Below are positions 1 through 6,480 of a stretch of DNA of 6,579 nucleotides, one piece after another. The notes under the pieces are model-generated. The model was given only the letters and a program-made list of their open reading frames with translations, ran no database searches and was not told the origin of the DNA. This DNA comes from an uncultured Flammeovirgaceae bacterium. GTDB taxonomy: Bacteria > Bacteroidota > Bacteroidia > Cytophagales > Cyclobacteriaceae. Positions within the stretch are counted from its first letter, which is position 1, and every line of letters starts with the position of its first letter. A program made the translations under genes and the position numbers. The stretch is taken from positions 1-6,579 of the forward strand of contig CAMLLI010000259.1 of NCBI GenBank assembly GCA_946480685.1. The letters are read 5' to 3'.

Positions 1-1815
1 CTCTCCGTGAAGCCAGATGTTACTTGCGTCTTGTCTTCGGTGAACTCCGGCCGGTAATGTATAGCTGAACGATACATTGGACACAAAGGACAACGCACGA
101 AACCGGTCTTCGAGTTGATGCCGTGCTACGGAGTCATTGCGATGCGGTATAGGAAACGTTATAATGGCATCCTGGTCAAAACCCATATCCTGGTTCCGGA
201 AGAAATGCATTTGACTCACGACAATAAAAGCACTCACCGCTATAATTTGCGTAATGGTAAACTGTACTACTACCAGTACTTTTCTGAAGTTGAAGCCGCC
301 TAGCGTCTCCGTTGTAAATTTACTCTTTAGTGAATTTACCGGGTTCAATTTCGAAATGTAAAATGAAGGATATAGTCCGGAGAAAAGTATAACAACCAGT
401 ATAACTATACTGAGTACTGCCAGAATAAAAGGGTCGCTGAAGTGATGTTGCAGCGGCAGGTTAAGTAACGACTGCAATTTCAACAGCAATATTTCCGAGA
501 GTGCAAGTGATATAACTCCCGCTATAAGCACAACAACACAAGTCTCTGTTAAGAACTGCCAGATGAGACTTCGTCTGCTGCTGCCCATAACTTTACGAAG
601 ACCCACTTCTTTTGCCCGCATCGCGGATTGCGCAGTGGCCAGGTTTACATAGTTAATGCAGCAGGTAACTAGCAAAAATATAGCAACCAACGTCATGCCC
701 AATAGCATGGTCTTACTGATGGAGCGTCCGTTGTAATTCCCGAAACGTGATTCGAAGTGAACATCCGAAAGTGATTGAAGAAGATAGAGCCGGTTACGGT
801 GCAAATCTTCCGGAGTATGTGCGGCATGTACTTTAGCAATCTGCGCTTCAGCTTCCGCCTTCGTCATATTTTCCGGAAGCCGGATATAGGTTTGATGGTT
901 GTCCTCAACACTTGACCAGTCGTCTTGCATGCGCGCTTTGATCTGACGCAACGTAGAGTAGGAGATGAGCATCGTGAATGGAAAATCGGTGTTCTCCGGA
1001 AAATCAGATACTACTCCCGTAACTTTGCAGTCGGCTTCTTTTTCGAAGCGTAAGGTCTTGCCCACTATATTTCCTTCGCCAAAATATTTTTTAGCAAGCG
1101 ATTCCGTGAGTACAACTGAAAGAGGATCAACCAGTGCCTTGGCGGGATTTCCCTGCAGCCAACGAACCGGCTTATCTTTAAAGTCAAGTACTTCGAAGAA
1201 TGACGGTTCAACCATAGCCAGTCCGTTGTTTTCCTTAAACTGCGCGATGACCGTTCCGCTTGTATCAGGCACTTCCACCAGTGTCTCACCGAAATATTCC
1301 ACCGATGTTATTTTCTGAAAAGAAGCAATCTCGTCTTTCAGCGCACCGGGCACGGGGTAAGAAATTCCGGTGCGGCCTTCCGACCTGTCTCTGCCACTGA
1401 CGCGTACAATACGGTATATATTTTCAAGATCACTATGGAAAGTATCGTAACTGAGTTCGTGCCGGATAAAGGTAAAGATGGTAAGCGCAGATGCTATTCC
1501 AATCGTTAGCCCGAGTACATTGATAAAGGTATTGCTCTTATAGGACAGCAAACTCCTGTAGGCAATGATGAAGTAATTTCGTAGCATGGCAGGGTTGTTT
1601 AGTGAGAGAGAATTCTTTTTCCAGAAAAAACGTCTGAGTAAAAAACCAAATGAGTTTGTGATATAGGCAAGGCGAGCAGCCGGTATACTTTTGTGATGTA
1701 TATCTTTACGGTATAGTTCATACAGGTCGCCCCGTATTTCTTCAGCAAGGTCGTTCGGTGCAAGCTGGTCGATCAGGTTATCGATCCAGCGCGGGGGCTG
1801 AGGAGTTTTGTTCAT
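1..1815 (-). CDS. ABC transporter permease, MacB/FtsX type with N-terminal prefix domain (partial, C-terminus off the left edge)
   Basis: An open frame runs without interruption from the ATG at 1815 to the window edge, giving exactly 605 codons. Residues 1-75 form a soluble prefix (LAEEIRGDLYELY, then a basic RRFFWKK stretch) of the kind found on many Bacteroidota permeases. A first membrane helix lies at about 97-118 (FINVLGLTIGIASALTIF). An extracytoplasmic MacB-like domain follows at about 119-350. Three more helices lie at about 368-392, 418-440 and 462-486, with the FtsX-family motif AKEVGLRKVMGSSRRS at 401-416 between the first two. A fifth helix at about 511-535 opens the second half. 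Family members are usually about 800-880 residues, so roughly a quarter is missing. These proteins work in the inner membrane with a separate ATPase, often in efflux or in handling lipoproteins and envelope stress. The substrate cannot be read from the sequence, and no ATPase gene is visible. The start is fixed by a 4-nt ATGA overlap with the upstream PadR gene. Confidence 0.9.
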   Translation of the reverse strand, partial: MNKTPQPPRWIDNLIDQLAPNDLAEEIRGDLYELYRKDIHHKSIPAARLAYITNSFGFLLRRFFWKKNSLSLNNPAMLRNYFIIAYRSLLSYKSNTFINVLGLTIGIASALTIFTFIRHELSYDTFHSDLENIYRIVRVSGRDRSEGRTGISYPVPGALKDEIASFQKITSVEYFGETLVEVPDTSGTVIAQFKENNGLAMVEPSFFEVLDFKDKPVRWLQGNPAKALVDPLSVVLTESLAKKYFGEGNIVGKTLRFEKEADCKVTGVVSDFPENTDFPFTMLISYSTLRQIKARMQDDWSSVEDNHQTYIRLPENMTKAEAEAQIAKVHAAHTPEDLHRNRLYLLQSLSDVHFESRFGNYNGRSISKTMLLGMTLVAIFLLVTCCINYVNLATAQSAMRAKEVGLRKVMGSSRRSLIWQFLTETCVVVLIAGVISLALSEILLLKLQSLLNLPLQHHFSDPFILAVLSIVILVVILFSGLYPSFYISKLNPVNSLKSKFTTETLGGFNFRKVLVVVQFTITQIIAVSAFIVVSQMHFFRNQDMGFDQDAIITFPIPHRNDSVARHQLEDRFRALSFVSNVSFSYTLPAGVHRRQDASNIWLHGE

Positions 1816-2141
1816 GCCGGCGATATTTTTGAGATGAGTGACCAGATTGTATTACGGGTATCGCGGAGTTCCTCCAGTGCGTTACGGCCGTATGCGGTAA
1901 TGCTGAAAAGTCTTTTTCGCCGGCCGCCCCGCTCTTCCGATGCGCCACCCATTTTCGATTTCACAAATCCTTTTTCTTCCAGCCGGTGCAATACAGCATG
2001 TACGGCACTGATGCTCAGCTCGCGGTCAGCATGTTTCTTGAGTTCTTCCGTAATGGATACTCCGTACGCCTCACGATTGTGCAGAGCCACCATCAGGAGT
2101 ATAAGTTCTTCGAGTTCACCAAGGTATATACGTGATGCCAT
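1812..2141 (-). CDS. PadR-family winged-helix transcriptional regulator
   Basis: This 109-residue protein starts at the ATG at 2141 (MASRIYLGELEELILLMVAL). It is a minimal PadR protein: an N-terminal helix, then a winged helix-turn-helix at about residues 8-85, including YGVSITEEL, the recognition region SISAVHAVLHRLEEKGFV and the wing GGRRKRLFSITAYG. A short C-terminal helix, probably for dimerisation, ends the chain. The frame is also open upstream to an ATG at 2240, but those 33 extra residues do not look like PadR sequence, and the A-rich run before 2141 suits a Bacteroidota start, so the shorter form is chosen. Its TGA overlaps the permease ATG by 4 nt, so the two genes are almost certainly co-transcribed and translationally coupled. 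PadR proteins usually repress their own operon and release DNA on binding a small ligand. Control of this permease is therefore the likely role, by inference; the ligand is unknown. Confidence 0.9.
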   Translation of the reverse strand: MASRIYLGELEELILLMVALHNREAYGVSITEELKKHADRELSISAVHAVLHRLEEKGFVKSKMGGASEERGGRRKRLFSITAYGRNALEELRDTRNTIWSLISKISPA

Positions 2142-2306
2142 CAATTTTATATTTTCAACTTTTGTAGGACAAATGCCTTGCCAGGGGCGTAGCATTGTAA
2201 TTTCGAATGTTTTTGAAGATTTGCTGTACGATTGAAGCAACGGAACGCCCGATTTCGAGCACTTGAGGGATGTATTTTGTTGTTAGTGTCCCCCAAAAAT
2301 ATTTGG

Positions 2307-2323
2307 CAGACTATCATGGTCTG
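2307..2323. repeat. Imperfect inverted repeat CAGACTAT-C-ATGGTCTG
   Basis: Seventeen bases form two 8-bp arms with one mismatched pair around a single central base. The motif TGGCAG also occurs as a direct repeat at 2304-2309 and 2322-2327, bracketing the dyad. The site is about 170 bp upstream of the chosen PadR start. Its size suits a dimeric repressor operator, possibly for PadR itself, but nothing in the sequence proves this. Confidence 0.4.
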
Positions 2324-2493
2324 GCAGCATATAAGTATTACGGACCTTAACAAAGCTTGAATCAGCGATGCCGGTAGAGGCATGTTGTAATGATAAAGCG
2401 GTATATCATATAGCTATATATGTAGCTCATTTAATGGTATATTTTAAAGCCGTTCAGCATTGATCGGATACATCTATGAATTATTCCTGTTGG

Positions 2494-2511
2494 TCGCATT
2501 TGATTATGCGA
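2494..2511. repeat. Inverted repeat TCGCAT-N6-ATGCGA
   Basis: Perfect 6-bp arms flank a 6-nt loop. A pyrimidine-rich TTTGTCTTCTT follows on the plus strand, giving a weak terminator-like look. No plus-strand gene lies upstream in the window for it to terminate, so an operator or a chance dyad is equally possible. Confidence 0.3.
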
Positions 2512-2544
2512 TTTGTCTTCTTACGGATTGTAAATTATGCTTCG

Positions 2545-2571
2545 TATCAAAAAAGTATATTTTGATATACT
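2545..2571. repeat. Two overlapping inverted repeats
   Basis: TATCAAAA (2545-2552) pairs with TTTTGATA (2560-2567) across 7 nt. AGTATAT (2554-2560) pairs with ATATACT (2565-2571) across TTTG. The two pairings share bases and so exclude each other. Read on the minus strand, the second stem is followed directly by a run of five T, which resembles a weak intrinsic terminator, though the stem has only one G-C pair. It could block antisense transcription away from parA, or be a protein-binding dyad. Confidence 0.35.
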
Positions 2572-2666
2572 CTTCAACACGAAATGAGCCATCTACATAG
2601 CGGTGGGTACGTAAAAATACCGAGGTTGTTCTTTGTAGTTAGACTTAAAATTCTGTGACTTTTTTG

Positions 2667-2695
2667 AATATCATCACAAACATTACAGTGATATT
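2667..2695. repeat. Inverted repeat AATATCA-N15-TGATATT upstream of the ParA gene
   Basis: Perfect 7-bp arms lie at 2667-2673 and 2689-2695, centred about 100 bp before the ParA start. A second pairing, ATCAC with GTGAT, nests inside with a 3-nt shift. Its place just ahead of the operon makes it the best operator candidate for the chemotaxis cluster. The assignment is inference, and AT-rich sequence produces such dyads by chance. Confidence 0.35.
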
Positions 2696-2711
2696 ATAGG
2701 TTGTGTTAGAA

Positions 2712-2744
2712 TTGATCTGGTCAATCTGGAATTTTCGACTTTTG
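2712..2744 (+). promoter_or_regulatory. Possible Bacteroidota-type promoter for the ParA-MCP-CheW operon
   Basis: GACTTTTG at 2737-2744 differs by one base from the Bacteroidota -7 box TAnnTTTG. A TTG at 2712-2714, 22 nt upstream, could serve as the -33 element. Transcription would then start near 2750 and leave a leader of about 30 nt before the ATG at 2782. Both boxes are imperfect, so this is only the best candidate seen by eye. Confidence 0.25.
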
Positions 2745-2781
2745 ACACATAAATAAAGCTCAACGAGTCGAGAACGATCTG

Positions 2782-3543
2782 ATGATCATTTCTATAGTTA
2801 ATCATAAAGGCGGAACGGGTAAAACTACAACAACACTAAATCTGGGCGCGGCACTTGCCAAACGCGGATGTCGTGTTCTGCTGGTAGACTTGGATGCCCA
2901 GGGTAATTTAAGTTACTCGCTGGGCGCCACAGATGCTGTTGTTACGTTGAGCGATGTGCTGTTTGAAGAAGCATCATTGGCAGATGCGCGAGTTACCTGC
3001 GAAGGTATGCACCTGCTGCCCGGCAACATGAAACTCGCTGATGTTGAACTGGCCCTCTCCAAGATTGAAGATCGGTATACTATTCTCACGCAGGCGTTGC
3101 ATCCGGTTGCTGCCGATTATGACTATATCCTGATAGATTGTCCTCCTGCACTTTCGCTGCTTACGGCAAATGCTTTGTGTGCCTCGGATGGTATCATTAT
3201 ACCCTTGCAGCTTGAGGTTTTGTCGGTTCGAGGTCTTGACCTGATGTTGCAGTCCGTTACAAAGGTGCAGCAAAGTCTTAATCCTGATTTACGTGTATTC
3301 GGTGTTTTACCAGTGCTCGTTGATAAGCGCAAGAATCTGAATGCCGAGATCGTGTCCTATATACAGGACAATTACAAGTTGAAGATCTTCAAAAACCATA
3401 TACGGGCAAATGTAAAAGCGTCTGAAGCGCCATCGTTCGGGGCCAGTGTTATCCAGTATGCTCCGGCTTCTTCCAGTGCACAAGACTACATCAGCTTTGC
3501 TGCTGAATTTATAAAAACGATACGAACCGCTACCGATAAATAA
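2782..3543 (+). CDS. ParA/Soj-family ATPase, probable positioning factor for chemoreceptor clusters
   Basis: This 253-residue protein, the same length as Bacillus Soj, has the full ParA set. The deviant Walker A is KGGTGKTT at 9-16, with signature Lys9 and P-loop Lys14. The Walker A' box DLDAQGN lies at 36-42; Asp38 aligns with the catalytic Asp44 of Thermus Soj. Walker B is YILIDCPP at 115-122. The C-terminal block KASEAPSFGASVIQYAPASS starts at 212. Arg183 and Arg208 lie where Soj uses basic residues for non-specific DNA binding, a tentative mapping. There is no N-terminal helix-turn-helix, so it is the short, non-repressor type and begins directly with the first strand. It should cycle as an ATP-dependent dimer on the nucleoid. 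No parB follows; the next gene, 6 nt away, is a cytoplasmic MCP and then cheW. This context points to PpfA or ParC-like partitioning of receptor arrays rather than chromosome or plasmid segregation. The fold is certain; the role is inferred from neighbours. Confidence 0.93.
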   Translation: MIISIVNHKGGTGKTTTTLNLGAALAKRGCRVLLVDLDAQGNLSYSLGATDAVVTLSDVLFEEASLADARVTCEGMHLLPGNMKLADVELALSKIEDRYTILTQALHPVAADYDYILIDCPPALSLLTANALCASDGIIIPLQLEVLSVRGLDLMLQSVTKVQQSLNPDLRVFGVLPVLVDKRKNLNAEIVSYIQDNYKLKIFKNHIRANVKASEAPSFGASVIQYAPASSSAQDYISFAAEFIKTIRTATDK

Positions 3544-3549
3544 ACCATT

Positions 3550-5913
3550 ATGGCATTAGGTAAAAATCTGAAGAAAGAGTCTGTACTGCCTGTGCGCGAG
3601 CCCGCGACAGACATTGCTGATGTCGAAATAAAAAAGACCATGAATAAAAATGTATATACCCAGGCGAATGGATCAAATGACGTGTCACCGGTAAATATAG
3701 CTGCCGGTGCGCAGGAGCCCGTGCAGGATGAATCGGTTTTGAAGCTGGAACAAATGCAGCGCGAGTTGGAAGCACGTATGGAACAGATCAATGTTTCATG
3801 CATTGTTTCAGAAGCGGATCTGAAAGGAAATATCATTTACGTGAATGATAAACTTTGCGAAGTGTCGCAGTATACGCGCGAAGAATGTATAGGTCAGCCA
3901 CACAGTATGTTCCGTCACCCGGATACACCGAAAGCAGTATTCAAGGAACTGTGGGCAACCATCGGTAAGGGCAAAACGTTTCGCGGTGTCATTAAGAACA
4001 GACGCAAGGATGGTTCACCTTATTGGGTAGATGCGGTTATAGCACCGGTATTAGGACCCAATGGTAAACCGATCAAATATATAGGGTTGCGTTATGATAT
4101 TACCGACCAGATCGTACGCGAAGAAGAGCTTCGGAAATCGCAGCTGGAAATAGCAGGGCAGTTGGAAGCTATCAACATGACCAATGCCTTGATTGAGTTT
4201 GAAACGAATGGAACGGTTGTAAAAGCAAATAATCTTTTCTTAGAAGCTTTAAAATATAGCGAGCACGAAATTGTTGGCAAACACCATCGTATTTTTTGTG
4301 ATGCCGAATATGTCAGGTCAAAAGAATATGAACGTTTCTGGGACGACTTGCGCAAGGGTAAACCGCAGACGGGTGAATTTAAACGGGTAGCAAGTGATGG
4401 ATCCGATGTATGGATACAAGCCAGCTATACACCGGTGAAAGATGAGAGTGGAAATGTGATCAAGATTATAAAGATCGGTGTGGATGCCAGCCTTCAGAAA
4501 CTTAAAAATGCTGATTATGAAGGACAGTTGAATGCGATCGGAAAATCGAACACGGCGGTGGAGATGAATATGGACGGCACCGTGATTACCGCGAACGAGA
4601 ATTTTCTGAACGGCATGGGATACTCACTTCATGAAGTGAAAGGTAAGCACCATAGCATGTTTGTAGATCCTGCCTATGCCCGCAGCGAAGAGTATAAAGA
4701 TTTCTGGCGCAGACTTAACAAAGGAGAATTCTTCGTAGGTACATATACCCGCATCGATAAATTTGGTAACGAAATATATATTCAGGCCTCGTACAACCCG
4801 ATACTGGATCTGAACGGAAGACCATTCAAGGTTGTCAAGTTTGCACTTGATATGACGGCCGTTATTCGTGTAATCAAAGCGATGGCCAGCGGCAATCTGA
4901 GCATGCGCTGCGATACATCTGTTGACAACAGCGGTCTTACACAGGAGATCAATAAGACATTGGATAATCTCACGTCTGTGCTGAGTAACATCAGTCAGGG
5001 ATCTGATGTAGTAGCGAAGTCGTCAGACCTTCTGCAAAAGAAGACAGAAGATATGAAACGCAACACCACCGAAGTTGCTGCTGCTATAGCACAGATGGCA
5101 AAGGGTGCACAGGATCAGGCACAACGTACGGATGAATCATCGAAGCTTGCCAATCATGTTATGAGCTCTGCTGCGGATATGGAAAAGAAAGCAGGCTTCA
5201 TTAACAAAGCTGCCGAGCGTGGTTTGGAAAGTTCTAACGCTGGTTTAAAAACAGTAAAGCACCTGGTGAAGAACATGAGTGGTATAAAAGAGTCTGCCAG
5301 TCTCACAGCGCAGTCTATAAATGTGCTCACCAAGCGTTCAGAAGAAATAGGCCGTACGTTGCGTGTCATCACAGATATAGCGAGCCAGACAAATTTACTT
5401 GCGTTGAATGCAGCGATCGAAGCCGCGCGTGCCGGTGATGCCGGAAGAGGTTTTGCTGTAGTTGCCGAAGAGATACGAAAGCTTGCAGAAGATTCCCGGA
5501 AATCGGCTGTGGAAATTGAAAAGATTATAGCCGACGTACAGAAAGATACCAACGCAGCAGGCAAAGCCATTGAGACAATGGAAGCAAGTGTAAAAGAAGG
5601 TCACCTGGCCACAGAAGAATCGGAGCGTATATTCCAGGAGATTACGAAATCAACGGACGAGACTTTCAGTTTCTCTAAATCTATTCTGGAAGCAGCATTA
5701 GGACAAAAAGGAGCTATCGACAGTGTAGTAAAAAATATAGAACAGATTGTTGTTGTTGCAGAGGAGACCGCAGCCGGTACCCAGCAGGTTGCAAGCTCAA
5801 GTCAGCAAATGAACAGTGGCATGCAGGAGATCTCACGTGCCGGCGATGAACTCGCAGCTGTAGCAGCCGAACTCCAGGCCGGTATACAACAATTCAAACT
5901 CAGCAAGTCTTAA
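3550..5913 (+). CDS. Soluble methyl-accepting chemotaxis protein with three PAS domains
   Basis: This 787-residue receptor has no signal peptide or membrane segment, so it is cytoplasmic. Residues 1-60 are polar and probably disordered, starting with the basic peptide [10 protein letters not shown]; 62-80 look like a coiled coil. PAS1 (about 80-188) resembles Aer: FRHPD at 121-125, Trp135, and KNRRKDG-x2-YWV at 149-160. PAS2 (about 204-315) and PAS3 (about 325-437) resemble each other (GKHH, EY-x2-FW, IQASY-x-P). A short HAMP-like stretch (MASGNLSMR, residues 445-453) leads into the signalling helices. The hairpin tip, [18 protein letters not shown] at 613-630, is the CheA/CheW contact. [10 protein letters not shown] at 741-750 fits the methylation-site consensus. 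Each arm seems about four heptads longer than in Tsr, suggesting class 44H (estimate by eye). No C-terminal NWETF-type CheR tether is present. Likely role: sensing redox, oxygen or metabolic state and controlling CheA; the ligand is unproven. The start 6 nt after the ParA stop is preferred over Met31. Confidence 0.93.
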   Translation: MALGKNLKKESVLPVREPATDIADVEIKKTMNKNVYTQANGSNDVSPVNIAAGAQEPVQDESVLKLEQMQRELEARMEQINVSCIVSEADLKGNIIYVNDKLCEVSQYTREECIGQPHSMFRHPDTPKAVFKELWATIGKGKTFRGVIKNRRKDGSPYWVDAVIAPVLGPNGKPIKYIGLRYDITDQIVREEELRKSQLEIAGQLEAINMTNALIEFETNGTVVKANNLFLEALKYSEHEIVGKHHRIFCDAEYVRSKEYERFWDDLRKGKPQTGEFKRVASDGSDVWIQASYTPVKDESGNVIKIIKIGVDASLQKLKNADYEGQLNAIGKSNTAVEMNMDGTVITANENFLNGMGYSLHEVKGKHHSMFVDPAYARSEEYKDFWRRLNKGEFFVGTYTRIDKFGNEIYIQASYNPILDLNGRPFKVVKFALDMTAVIRVIKAMASGNLSMRCDTSVDNSGLTQEINKTLDNLTSVLSNISQGSDVVAKSSDLLQKKTEDMKRNTTEVAAAIAQMAKGAQDQAQRTDESSKLANHVMSSAADMEKKAGFINKAAERGLESSNAGLKTVKHLVKNMSGIKESASLTAQSINVLTKRSEEIGRTLRVITDIASQTNLLALNAAIEAARAGDAGRGFAVVAEEIRKLAEDSRKSAVEIEKIIADVQKDTNAAGKAIETMEASVKEGHLATEESERIFQEITKSTDETFSFSKSILEAALGQKGAIDSVVKNIEQIVVVAEETAAGTQQVASSSQQMNSGMQEISRAGDELAAVAAELQAGIQQFKLSKS

Positions 5914-5962
5914 CTATATATAGTGGCATAGACAATTAACGCATAACGTGTAACTATTAACG
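5913..5962. repeat. Palindrome and short direct repeats between the MCP and cheW
   Basis: The 12-bp perfect palindrome ACTATATATAGT (5913-5924) begins on the last base of the MCP stop codon. ATTAACG is repeated at 5935-5941 and 5956-5962, exactly 21 bp apart. The spacer of 57 nt is the only sizeable gap in the operon. The palindrome has no loop or T-run, so it is not a convincing terminator; a processing site, a weak internal promoter or chance are all possible. Confidence 0.25.
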
Positions 5963-5970
5963 GCAACGAT

Positions 5971-6480
5971 ATGAAGCAGGAAGAAGCAAGGAACGAGACG
6001 AACCATGTACGCATGGTACAGATCGTAGTGTTCCGTTTGGGAGATGAGGAGTATGGGCTGAATATTGATCAGATCAAGGAAGTTGTGCTTACGCCTGCTA
6101 TAACGCGCGTGCCACAAAAGCCTGCGTTCATAAAAGGTGTTTCAAACATTCGCGGTAATATCATCGCGATGCTTGACCTGGAGGAAAAATTTGGTCTTCG
6201 TAAAACCGTGAATGAACATGCCGGTAGCAACTTTACATTGGTTGTTGACAGCTCCGAGTATAAAATGGGTGTGCTGGTAAAGGATGTACCCAATACACTT
6301 TCCATTGCAGAATCGGCCATCGAAGAATTTACGCTGGCGGGCGATGGTAATAATGAACAATCTTATATAAAGGGTATTGTAAAGCTGGAGAAGCGACTCA
6401 TTATTATGATCGATATTTTTAAAGTGTTGAATCAGTACGAAGAACAACAAGTCTTTAAGAAGCAAACAGCATTGGTATGA
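5971..6480 (+). CDS. cheW: Chemotaxis coupling protein CheW
   Basis: This single-domain CheW of 169 residues links the receptor hairpin to the P5 domain of CheA in the cytoplasm. The CheW fold covers about 15-155: strands MVQIVVFRLGDEEYGL (15-30), IDQIKEVVL, TRVPQKPAFIKGVSNIRGNI (45-64), then AMLDLEEKFGL. Arg61 in NIRG corresponds to Arg62 of E. coli CheW, a residue important for receptor contact. The second half includes YIKGIVKLEKRLIIMIDIFKVL (132-153), which closes the second barrel. The first 14 residues are a polar, charged extension. The ATG at 5971 gives a typical CheW length; starting at Met15 would cut into the first strand. It follows the PAS receptor by 57 nt on the same strand and overlaps the next gene by 4 nt, so it most likely serves this receptor cluster. 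No CheA, CheY, CheR or CheB is visible, so the kinase must be encoded further downstream or elsewhere. Confidence 0.95.
   Translation: MKQEEARNETNHVRMVQIVVFRLGDEEYGLNIDQIKEVVLTPAITRVPQKPAFIKGVSNIRGNIIAMLDLEEKFGLRKTVNEHAGSNFTLVVDSSEYKMGVLVKDVPNTLSIAESAIEEFTLAGDGNNEQSYIKGIVKLEKRLIIMIDIFKVLNQYEEQQVFKKQTALV

Larger units (their letters stand above)
2142..2781. other. 640-nt AT-rich intergenic region between divergent transcription units
   Basis: No convincing gene is seen on either strand. The only sizeable frame, on the minus strand at 2383-2147, has no recognisable motif and overlaps the PadR leader. The region must hold the promoters of the leftward PadR-permease pair and the rightward ParA-MCP-CheW cluster. 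It carries several short dyads: CCAAA-N4-TTTGG at 2293-2306, the 12-bp palindrome ATATAGCTATAT at 2408-2419, and the dyads listed separately. It also has a 9-bp direct repeat, GTATATTTT, at 2437-2445 and 2555-2563. A classical ParB-binding parS palindrome was not seen by eye. At 640 nt it is long for a divergent promoter region, so a small RNA or a decayed gene is possible but unsupported. Confidence 0.6.

Noticed and set aside
965..1318. Plus-strand open frame of 117 codons
   Set aside because: It lies wholly antisense to the extracytoplasmic domain of the permease, whose frame is open for 605 codons with clear family motifs. The antisense protein is Ser/Thr-rich with no recognisable domain.
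1..1815. A frameshift or pseudogene in the permease
   Set aside because: Reading from the ATG at 1815 gives 605 codons with no stop and the expected order of domains, so the gene is merely cut by the window edge.
1834..2235. Plus-strand open frame of 133 codons
   Set aside because: It is antisense to the PadR gene, and its Ser/Arg-rich translation is typical of a reverse-complement shadow.
2142..2240. Longer N-terminus for the PadR protein (33 extra residues from the ATG at 2240)
   Set aside because: PadR proteins typically begin just before the first helix, as MASRIYLGELEEL does. The extra residues show no PadR similarity and look like translated leader.
2147..2383. Minus-strand 78-codon frame in the intergenic region
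   Set aside because: It has no recognisable motif, an irregular composition, and would overlap the PadR leader. I found no support for translation.
2782..3543. Reading the ParA gene as a plasmid or chromosome partition gene
   Set aside because: No ParB gene or obvious parS palindrome is seen nearby, and both following genes are chemotaxis genes. The array-positioning role fits better, though the protein sequence alone does not settle it.
5154..5570. Minus-strand 138-codon frame
   Set aside because: It is antisense to the highly conserved MCP signalling hairpin; its Ala/Ser-rich translation is a shadow of that coding region.
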